Below, piece after piece: positions 43,038 through 49,389 of a stretch of 49,389 nucleotides of DNA; position 1 is the first letter of the stretch, and the number at the start of each line of letters is the position of its first letter. The position numbers and the translations under genes are program-made. Origin of the DNA: SZUA-229 sp041589455 (GTDB lineage Bacteria > Pseudomonadota > Gammaproteobacteria > SZUA-229); NCBI GenBank assembly GCA_041589455.1, contig JBFHVQ010000012.1, positions 1-49,389 on the forward strand, read 5' to 3'. The notes beneath the pieces were generated by a model. The model was not told the origin of the DNA and made no database searches. It saw only the letters and a list, made by a program, of their open reading frames with translations.

Positions 43038-43407
43038 ATCCTGTCACTACCATTCGTCTAAATTATTATTTCCTAATATAGCAAGCCAGCTACCGAATGG
43101 CTAACTAACGTTAAGCATAACCCCAGTTTTACTGGTGTGCTCCAATTGCTGTGAATTCAGCAACTTACTTCTGAATAAAATGCAAAATTTAAGCCACGCA
43201 CCGGATTTACATATGACAACAATACATACCTTATTAAAACGAGTAATACTGCCTATAAAATTATTCGATTATGAATGTCCACTCGAAGGACATATATAAA
43301 ATATAACAGTCTAATTTACAGGAGCCCTCCCCCCTCTTAGCATCCTTTTTAATCCAGAGTTCAGGCTACACACTGTCTCTGATATTCGTCAACAGAAGGA
43401 GTTATTC
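43038..43407. other. Intergenic region between nasA and the host-attachment gene
   Basis: No gene found in 370 bases. Two inverted repeats are present: CCATTCG/CGAATGG (43050-43056 with 43094-43100) and ATGTCC/GGACAT (43275-43280 with 43288-43293). I cannot assign a regulator. The nasA promoter must read leftward from here. Confidence 0.5.
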
Positions 43408-43839
43408 ATGTCAAAAACCTGGGTTGTGGTTGCAGAAAGCAGCCGAGCTAAAATTTTCGAAGTCGAAAAAAATGACCAATCAAAACGGACCCTCAAAGAA
43501 ATCACTGGCTTTTCACATTCTGTCAGTAGAAACCATAAGCAGCAACTTGATACAAGCCATCAAAAAGAAAGTCGCCACTCTCAGTTAACTAGCACCTTAG
43601 ATAGCCATAAGACTCAGGAAAGAATCGAATTTGCTCGATCATTGAGCCAGCATCTGAATAGTGCACGAAATCAGGGCAAATTTGGTAAATTGATATTGAT
43701 GTCACCACCCCGTTTTCTTGGTGATTTACGCAAAAACCTGGGCACCGAAACCAATAAACACGTTGTTTCAGAGGTCGATAAGAACCTGGTCAGACATAGC
43801 GTTCAGGAAATTCAGGCACATATGCCAAACAGCTACTAA
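43408..43839 (+). CDS. Host-attachment family protein
   Basis: 143 residues starting MSKTWVVVAESSRAKIFEV, the signature of the family annotated as protein required for attachment to host cells (Pfam PF10116). The ending includes a Rossmann-like second half (FGKLILMSPPRFLGDLRKNL, VSEVDKNLV). The family resembles release-factor eRF1 domain 1/Mbl-type nucleotide-handling folds; the host-attachment name comes from an early study and may not describe its job. AAGGAG 7 bases upstream gives a firm start. Confidence 0.88.
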   Translation: MSKTWVVVAESSRAKIFEVEKNDQSKRTLKEITGFSHSVSRNHKQQLDTSHQKESRHSQLTSTLDSHKTQERIEFARSLSQHLNSARNQGKFGKLILMSPPRFLGDLRKNLGTETNKHVVSEVDKNLVRHSVQEIQAHMPNSY

Positions 43840-43862
43840 CAATCTTATAGGTGCAAACAAGA

Positions 43863-43896
43863 AAAAAGCCTCATTCTATTAAGAATGAGGCTTTTT
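43863..43896. terminator. Bidirectional terminator
   Basis: A 15-base-pair stem (43863-43877 with 43882-43896), 4-base loop, A-run and T-run on the sides. It serves the attachment-family gene and the leftward sulP gene. Confidence 0.92.
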
Positions 43897-43963
43897 AATA
43901 ATCATAAAGAACCATCTGAATTCTGAATCAAAGATTACCCGTCAGTTGCTCATTGCTCACTAC

Positions 43964-45490
43964 TCAGGACAGCTTGTCGTCTGCAACATGATATTTGGGA
44001 TCTTCAAGACGATTGACTTCAACCATGTCACCTGCTTTATCCAGCAGCTGGGTACACTCTTCAGACAAATGACGTAGATGCAAGCGCTTACCTAACTTGA
44101 TATATCGCTCTGCCAACGAATCAATCGCTTCAATAGCTGAATGATCAGCCACGCGAGAATTCTGAAATTCTATAATTACATCGTCAGGATCATTTTCTGG
44201 GGTAAATAACTCTCTAAAGTTTTTCACCGAACCGAAAAACAGTGGGCCATTAAGCTCATATACCTTTGAGCCCTTATCATCTACATACGCTTTAACATGA
44301 ATGTGTTTAGCATGTTCCCAGGCAAATACCAGCGCTGACACAATAACACCCACGATAACCGCAACCGCCAGATCAGTTGCCACAGTCACGCCGGATACCA
44401 ACACCAGCACAAAAGCATCATGACGTGGGATTTTTCTGAAAATGCGGAAGCTGGACCACTCAAATGTCCCTAAAACCACAATAAACATAACGCCAACCAG
44501 TGCCGCCATTGGGATTTGTTCAATCAGACTGGAAGCAAATAATATAAATGCCAGTAGGAATAATGCAGCAGCAATTCCTGATAAGCGCTGGTGTCCCCCT
44601 GAATTTACATTGATCATACTCTGACCGATCATCGCGCAACCACCCATACCACCAAACATGCCTGTTGCGGTATTCGCAATACCCTGACCGACACATTCAC
44701 GGTTACCTCGACCACGTGTATTGGTTACTTCATCGATTAAGGAAAGCGTTAACAGTGACTCAATTAGACCAATTGCAGCCAGTACAATCGCATATGGCAA
44801 AATGATCTTAAAGGTCTCAAAAGTCAGTGGTACCTCAGGAATATGAAACGCTGGAAAACCACCTTTAATAGATGCCAGATCACCAACGGTATTAGTATCA
44901 ATATTAAAGCCAATCACCATTAACGACACGACAACTATTGCCGCCAATGATGAAGGAACCGCTGTGGTAAGTTTAGGTAGATAGTTAATAATGGCCATGG
45001 TTAGCACAATCAGGCCAGCGAATATGACCATGGGTTCACCTACCATCCATTCTTTAACACCATCAACCTCAACCTGAAAGTGCTCCATCTGTGCCAGGAA
45101 AATTACGATGGCCAGACCATTAACAAAACCCAGCATAACAGGATGAGGTACGATTCGAATAAACTTACCTAGCCGGAAAACCCCAGCCAGAATCTGTAAA
45201 ATGCCGGTCAACACGACGGTTGCAAACAGGTATTCAACCCCATGCAGAGCGACGAGACTCACCATGACAACCGCCATAGAGCCAGTAGCGCCAGAGATCA
45301 TACCGGGGCGACCGCCAAATATCGATGCCAGTAAGCCCACCATAAATGCCGCATACAAACCCACAAGTGGCTCTACCCCCGCAACAAAAGCGAATGCAAC
45401 CGCCTCAGGTACCAGCGCCAGGGCGACTGTCAGACCAGACAGTATCTCATTTTGAAAACAGATTCGATTTTGGCATCCCAGGCTAAACAT
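43964..45490 (-). CDS. SulP-family anion transporter with STAS domain
   Basis: 508 residues in the inner membrane. About 11-12 hydrophobic segments run to residue 390 (SGLTVALALVPEAVAFAFVAG is the SulP signature at the start), with GGMGGCAMIGQSMINVNSGG in the transport core. A cytoplasmic STAS domain follows (about 400-500; FFGSVKNFRELF, VADHSAIEAIDSLAERY). The family moves sulfate, bicarbonate or dicarboxylates. The sequence recalls bacterial bicarbonate or dicarboxylate branches, but no carbonic anhydrase is adjacent and the substrate is open. Confidence 0.88.
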   Translation of the reverse strand: MFSLGCQNRICFQNEILSGLTVALALVPEAVAFAFVAGVEPLVGLYAAFMVGLLASIFGGRPGMISGATGSMAVVMVSLVALHGVEYLFATVVLTGILQILAGVFRLGKFIRIVPHPVMLGFVNGLAIVIFLAQMEHFQVEVDGVKEWMVGEPMVIFAGLIVLTMAIINYLPKLTTAVPSSLAAIVVVSLMVIGFNIDTNTVGDLASIKGGFPAFHIPEVPLTFETFKIILPYAIVLAAIGLIESLLTLSLIDEVTNTRGRGNRECVGQGIANTATGMFGGMGGCAMIGQSMINVNSGGHQRLSGIAAALFLLAFILFASSLIEQIPMAALVGVMFIVVLGTFEWSSFRIFRKIPRHDAFVLVLVSGVTVATDLAVAVIVGVIVSALVFAWEHAKHIHVKAYVDDKGSKVYELNGPLFFGSVKNFRELFTPENDPDDVIIEFQNSRVADHSAIEAIDSLAERYIKLGKRLHLRHLSEECTQLLDKAGDMVEVNRLEDPKYHVADDKLS

Positions 45491-45650
45491 AGCTTTGACT
45501 CATTGACTCATGTTAAAGGGCGCGAATTATACCAGAACTCAGGCTAATTAGGTGGATAGCCCTTTGAATCAGCTTGAATAGAGCTTAATGGTGCAAATAA
45601 GTCAGCAATATTGGCATACTGTACAGATTAGCCAGTTATATAACTGACAT

Positions 45651-46067
45651 TTAGTCGTGTTTTGATTCCAGCTCATTCAACTCAAGGTTAATCGCCTGAA
45701 CAGAAATCAGTATCTCCCACATAGAATAGCTCAGTGATAACAGCATACTAATCAGGCTAAAGCCAAAAACCACTTTTCCAAGCACCAATTCCCCAGCAAA
45801 TAGAAGAAACATACAGACAACACATAGAAACAGGCTGCCAACACCAAATGCCTGCATATTACGAATAACATGAACCCGTTTACGCAGACTCGTTATTTGT
45901 GCCAATAAAGTCTGGCTCGGTGTGGTTTTATAAAGCGCACTCATAGCACGAATTCGTGCAGAAATCGCATTGAAACGATTGGTATAGGCTACTAATAATA
46001 AAGAAACTGCGGGAAACAGTAATGCGGGTGTTGTCAGACTAATCTCTGGCATTAAAACAAACTCCAA
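45651..46067 (-). CDS. DUF2721 membrane protein
   Basis: 138 residues. Membrane segments at about 10-28, 75-95 and 97-120. RFNAISARIRAMSALY on the cytoplasmic side and a polar end (AINLELNELE) match DUF2721, a short widespread family without known function. No operon partner. Confidence 0.8.
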   Translation of the reverse strand: MEFVLMPEISLTTPALLFPAVSLLLVAYTNRFNAISARIRAMSALYKTTPSQTLLAQITSLRKRVHVIRNMQAFGVGSLFLCVVCMFLLFAGELVLGKVVFGFSLISMLLSLSYSMWEILISVQAINLELNELESKHD

Positions 46068-46370
46068 AAAACGCTGAGATCAGTATATAGTAAAAATGTC
46101 TATTTATGCTATCTACAGATGATTTCAATTATTACACTGAAACAGTGAATCAGAATTAACGTACTAAAGTAATATTATTGCTTTTATAAATCAGAATGGT
46201 TTTTCTAAATTTTTAAAGTTATTTGTACATATTTTAGTGGAAACACCAAAAAACAGAAAACGGGCATGGATGTTACATAGTAAACTGAAAAATTAAACCT
46301 TAATTTGACTCTACTGAGAAATCTCTAAATTAAACACTCGCTAACTAATAGTGAACGAAACAGTAACGTA
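46068..46370. other. Intergenic region between the DUF2721 gene and adk
   Basis: About 300 AT-rich bases with no gene or convincing motif. The DUF2721 promoter must lie at its left. Confidence 0.5.
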
Positions 46371-46405
46371 AAAAAAGGCCCGATTACTATAATCGGGCCT
46401 TTTTT
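46371..46405 (-). terminator. Terminator of adk
   Basis: A 16-base-pair stem (46371-46386 with 46390-46405), 3-base loop. On the minus strand the T-run is the complement of the A-run at 46370-46376. Confidence 0.93.
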
Positions 46406-46427
46406 TTTACTTAGCATCGACAGAAAC

Positions 46428-47078
46428 TTACGCTGCTGCGTCTGACAGTCTCTTCTGTATTGCATCAATAACGGCTTCGCTAGAAGTTGCAGAAACCGTT
46501 AGTAACATACCTTCTTTTTCATAGAAGCCTGCAAGTGGTGCAGTTTTTTCATTGTAAACATCCAGACGATTACTGATAGCTTCTTCGGTTTCGTCATCAC
46601 GCTGTACAACCTTGCCACTGCACTTATCACACACACCTTCTTTCTTAGGTGGGTTAGATTTTACATTGTAAATTTCGCCACAATCTTCACAGGTACGTCG
46701 TGTTGTCAGGCGATCCAGAATTACATCTTTAGGGACATCGATATTTACCACCATATCAAGGTTCTCGCCCATATCTGCAAGTAATTTTTTCAGAGCTTCC
46801 GCCTGAGGAATGGTGCGTGGGAAACCATCTAGCAAATAACCAGGCTTACAATCATCCTCTTTCAGGCGCTCGCCCATAATGCCCATGATCAGATCATCAG
46901 AGACCAGGTCACCCGCCTTCATTGCCGCTTCTGCTTTTTTACCAAGCTCTGTGCCCGCAGCAACTGCTGCACGTAAGATATCACCGGTTGAAATCTGAAC
47001 AGAACCATCCAGCTTAGTCAGAATTTTAGCTACGGTACCCTTACCTGCGCCTGGCGCACCTAATAAAATAAGTTTCAT
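46428..47078 (-). CDS. adk: Adenylate kinase with a four-cysteine lid
   Basis: Interconverts ATP, ADP and AMP. 216 residues from the ATG at 47078, chosen because MKLILLGAPGAGKGT is the normal start and AGAGG lies at proper distance; the ATG six bases upstream is too close. P-loop GAPGAGKGT, DGFPRT and RxD motifs are intact. The lid domain has CEDCG and CDKCSG, a zinc-type set. E. coli and many relatives replace these with His/Ser/Asp/Thr. Confidence 0.97.
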   Translation of the reverse strand: MKLILLGAPGAGKGTVAKILTKLDGSVQISTGDILRAAVAAGTELGKKAEAAMKAGDLVSDDLIMGIMGERLKEDDCKPGYLLDGFPRTIPQAEALKKLLADMGENLDMVVNIDVPKDVILDRLTTRRTCEDCGEIYNVKSNPPKKEGVCDKCSGKVVQRDDETEEAISNRLDVYNEKTAPLAGFYEKEGMLLTVSATSSEAVIDAIQKRLSDAAA

Positions 47079-47233
47079 TTGCATTGCCCTCTATGGTGTT
47101 AATTTAACTGGACACTTACACTCGACCAGTTGATTTATATTTATCAGATCATCATATACCAGTAACCGGTATCTCTAGAAACGAAAAAATATTATTCAAC
47201 CATAAGATTATTTGGGGTTTCTAATTATCAGGA

Positions 47234-47509
47234 CTATTTCTGAGGTGGAATCTGGCCGGACATAGACTCAACTAACTGATTTTTCCTGTTACGACTTAAC
47301 TTACGTATCTCATATTCTCTGCTCGAAGCTGATGATCGGTCACTACACAGTTCAAAATACACCATGCTGACAGGTCGTCGGGCGCGTGTATAACGTGCCG
47401 CCTTGCGATCATCTTCATTATGTTCACGCAATCGCCGCTGCAGATCAGTGCTGATACCCGTATAGTAGGTATTATCGGCACATTGCAGTAGATAGACATA
47501 CCAGTTCAT
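47234..47509 (-). CDS. GIY-YIG nuclease-like protein (UPF0213)
   Basis: 91 residues. The GIY-YIG fold is seen as YVYLLQCADNTYYTGISTD with the conserved Arg in LQRRLREHN and a later SSREYEIRKL. Resembles E. coli YhbQ. A DNA repair or processing role is presumed, not shown. It starts 1 base after efpL, so the two are one transcript. Confidence 0.85.
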   Translation of the reverse strand: MNWYVYLLQCADNTYYTGISTDLQRRLREHNEDDRKAARYTRARRPVSMVYFELCSDRSSASSREYEIRKLSRNRKNQLVESMSGQIPPQK

Positions 47510-47510
47510 A

Positions 47511-48074
47511 TCAGGCCCTGGATATGAATTCCTGGGTTTCGGTATTGATCTTGATCAATTCACCCGGAGTTAAATATTCAGGCACCTGTACAACAAGACC
47601 AGTACTTAAAGTCGCAGGCTTGGTACGTGCAGATGAAGAAGCCGCTTTCATCGCTGGAGCCGTTTCTTCAATCACCAGTGAAACCGTCGCTGGTAATTCA
47701 ATACCAACCAGTTGTTCTTCTATGACAAGCGCATTAATACCTTCCAGGCCTTCGAATATAAAAGCCAGCTCGTCCTCAATCATATCATCCTGCAGGGCAT
47801 GCTGCTCATAGGACTCATTATCCATAAATACCCAAGCATCACCCTCTCTATATAAGGGCTGCACTGCCCGTCGACTGACCTCGATGGTCTCAAGGCTTTC
47901 ATCCCCTTTAAAGCTCTGTTCGAATTTCTGTTTATTAACCAGATCCTGGCCTTTAATTTTATAAAGAGTATTACCACTTCTCGAAGATGCAGTCTGTACA
48001 TGGATATTGCGAACCACAATTGGCTGGCCGTTATAGAGGAAAAACGAGCCTCGTTTCAGTTCATTAGCTTTCAT
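47511..48074 (-). CDS. efpL: Elongation factor P-like protein EfpL (YeiP)
   Basis: 187 residues, three beta-barrel domains as in EF-P. EF-P relieves ribosome stalling at proline runs. In this paralogue the modification loop differs: instead of the lysine in PGKGQA it has TASSRSGNTLYK, with an arginine (R32) at the tip as in the YeiP/EfpL group, so no lysine modification is expected. The C-terminal domain is about 130-185 (LSTGLVVQVPEYLTPGELIK). Divergent from rapA across 64 bases. Confidence 0.88.
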   Translation of the reverse strand: MKANELKRGSFFLYNGQPIVVRNIHVQTASSRSGNTLYKIKGQDLVNKQKFEQSFKGDESLETIEVSRRAVQPLYREGDAWVFMDNESYEQHALQDDMIEDELAFIFEGLEGINALVIEEQLVGIELPATVSLVIEETAPAMKAASSSARTKPATLSTGLVVQVPEYLTPGELIKINTETQEFISRA

Positions 48075-48082
48075 AGGATTAC

Positions 48083-48111
48083 TTACGACTCATAATAGAA
48101 TCGCGTATAAT
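48083..48111 (+). promoter_or_regulatory. Candidate promoter of rapA
   Basis: A perfect TATAAT (48106-48111) 17 bases after a poor TTACGA (48083-48088). The leader would be about 20 bases. Confidence 0.45.
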
Positions 48112-48138
48112 AACTGGATTTTGCTTTAGGGTGAATCC

Positions 48139-49389
48139 GTGAATCAATTTGTTGCTGGTCAGCGCTGGATTAATGACGCCGAACTTTCTCTTGGACTGGG
48201 CACTGTACTCACAGTTGAGCACCGAACCGTGAGCCTGATTTTCCATGCAACTGGCGAAAGTCGTACCTATTCCAAGGACAGTGCACCACTAACCCGAATC
48301 CGTTTTAAATCCGGCGATACCATTCGCGACATCCATAAACGAGAGCTTCTCATTAAAGATATTGAGGAAGAAGAAGGGTTAATTAATTATATTGTTAGCA
48401 CCCCAGATGGCAAAGTTGAAAGCCTTGAAGAACGCGACCTGGACACATCAATACGCCTCAATAAACCCTATGACCGTTTAACTAGTGGTCAGATAGACAA
48501 AAATAACTGGTATGAATTACGCAGTGAAGCCTGGCAACTTCAGTTAAAAAATTTCAATAATGGCGTTCGGGGTCTGATGGGTGCACGCACCAGCCTGATC
48601 CCCCATCAGCTTTACATCGCCCAGGAAGTTGCAAAACGCTATGCTCCACGCGTTCTACTGGCTGATGAAGTTGGTTTAGGTAAAACCATAGAAGCCAGTA
48701 TGATACTGCACCAGCAACTGATGACAGGACGTGCCCGACGGGTACTGATCATTGTTCCTGAAGCGCTGATTCATCAATGGCTGGTTGAATTATTGAGGAG
48801 ATTTAATCTTTTTTTCAGTATTTACGATGAAGAACGCTGTCAGGCAATAATTGAAAGCAGTGATTTTGATAATCCATTTAATGCAGAACAACAAATTCTG
48901 TGCAGCCTGAATCTATTCACAGAAAACCCTGATCGCTTTGAGCAAGTGATACAAAGCGAATGGGACTTACTCATCGTCGATGAAGCACATCACCTTGAAT
49001 GGAGCGAAGACTCTCCGAGTCACGAATACCAGCTAGTTGATCAAATATCGCAGATAAGTAAAGGTTTGCTGTTACTCACTGCAACACCAGAACAGTTTGG
49101 TAAACAAAGTCATTTTGCTCGACTGCGCTTACTAGATCCTGATCGATTTAACGATTTTGATAGTTTTCTACAGCAGGAACAGCATTACCAGAAAATTGCC
49201 AACCTGATTGATACATTAAACTCAGAGCAACCATTAAATACAGATGTTCTTCAAGAATTATCCTTATTCGAATACCAGTTTGATAAAGAAAAATTCAAGG
49301 ATAACAGCCTGCAAAGCGACGAGAAAAATAAAATAATAAATCATTTGCTAGACTGTCATGGTACCGGTCGTGTTTTTTTTATAAAAAAA
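48139..49389 (+). CDS. rapA: RNA polymerase-associated ATPase RapA, N-terminal part, cut by the right edge
   Basis: 417 codons open to the window end. Start is GTG at 48139 with AGGG 7 bases upstream; the GTG at 48131 is out of frame and stops at once. RapA is a Swi2/Snf2 ATPase that recycles stalled RNA polymerase. The N-terminal Tudor-like domain begins NQFVAGQRWINDAELSLGLG, then TSLIPHQLYIAQEVA, the Walker A LADEVGLGKTIEAS, and DEAH box LIVDEAHHLEW. TATPEQFG and FARLRLLDPDRF follow. The last codons (RVFFIKK) depart from RapA, which has RVLFRNTR there. Confidence 0.95.
   Translation, partial: MNQFVAGQRWINDAELSLGLGTVLTVEHRTVSLIFHATGESRTYSKDSAPLTRIRFKSGDTIRDIHKRELLIKDIEEEEGLINYIVSTPDGKVESLEERDLDTSIRLNKPYDRLTSGQIDKNNWYELRSEAWQLQLKNFNNGVRGLMGARTSLIPHQLYIAQEVAKRYAPRVLLADEVGLGKTIEASMILHQQLMTGRARRVLIIVPEALIHQWLVELLRRFNLFFSIYDEERCQAIIESSDFDNPFNAEQQILCSLNLFTENPDRFEQVIQSEWDLLIVDEAHHLEWSEDSPSHEYQLVDQISQISKGLLLLTATPEQFGKQSHFARLRLLDPDRFNDFDSFLQQEQHYQKIANLIDTLNSEQPLNTDVLQELSLFEYQFDKEKFKDNSLQSDEKNKIINHLLDCHGTGRVFFIKK

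Noticed and set aside
1..49389. Insertion sequences, prophage, integron, rRNA, tRNA and CRISPR array
   Set aside because: I looked for transposase or integrase motifs, terminal inverted repeats with target duplications, and repeat-spacer patterns, and found none that hold.

Overview
The window is 49.4 kb of a Gammaproteobacterium with moderate to low GC, judged by eye. The gene content is almost entirely chromosomal housekeeping. Supporting evidence is the pyrG-kdsA-eno-ftsB-ispD block, clpS-clpA facing infA, a ubiG cluster like that of Pseudomonas, a second elongation factor G (fusA2), ung, zapE, adk, efpL and rapA. A class II ribonucleotide reductase split into nrdJa and nrdJb also points to this class. 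I cannot place it below class. There are no rRNA or tRNA genes, no CRISPR array, and no transposase, integrase or phage gene.

Layout. 0-6.2 kb: the start of a gene leaving the left edge (probably iscR, behind an IscR-type operator), cysE, an aminotransferase, a divergent M23 peptidase, infA, and clpA/clpS. 6.5-12 kb: a Sel1-like secreted protein, gltA, and a leftward three-gene envelope cluster (LpoB-like lipoprotein, COG3014-like lipoprotein, LPP20-like protein). 12.1-16.6 kb: mtaD-like deaminase, ubiG and a MupP-type phosphatase, then a PiT phosphate transporter starting at TTG. 16.6-20.3 kb: the class II ribonucleotide reductase locus. Its 581-base upstream region carries two pairs of NrdR-box-like palindromes, each pair spaced exactly 31 bp centre to centre, with a terminator-like hairpin between the pairs. 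nrdJa and nrdJb are separated by a structured spacer ending in a T-run.

20.3-27.5 kb is visibly richer in AT and more accessory. It holds a PagP-like outer-membrane acyltransferase candidate, a sugar/sorbosone dehydrogenase-like propeller, a hipBA toxin-antitoxin pair with three operator palindromes over its promoter, an adenylate cyclase-FHA fusion, and an ECF sigma factor operon. That operon has an anti-sigma-like gene, a small exported acidic protein, a DUF3106 protein, and a leading secreted protein built of 11-residue repeats. The sigma gene seems to need a non-ATG start.

27.6-37 kb: ung; fusA2 behind a promoter with a GC-rich discriminator; a small two-gene unit of unknown function; then ispD, ftsB, eno, kdsA and pyrG, all leftward. 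37.2-43.9 kb: zapE, a protein with two thioredoxin folds, a 64-residue protein, sixA and assimilatory nitrate reductase nasA (leftward), and a host-attachment-family protein. 44-49.4 kb: a SulP anion transporter, a DUF2721 membrane protein, adk with a four-cysteine lid, a GIY-YIG protein, efpL, and the first 417 codons of rapA running off the right edge.

The strongest leads are regulatory: the doubled NrdR-box pairs, the IscR site at the left edge, and the hipBA operators. Next come the nrdJa-nrdJb spacer RNA, the 11-residue-repeat/ECF operon and the PagP-like protein. No wholly new system is proven here.
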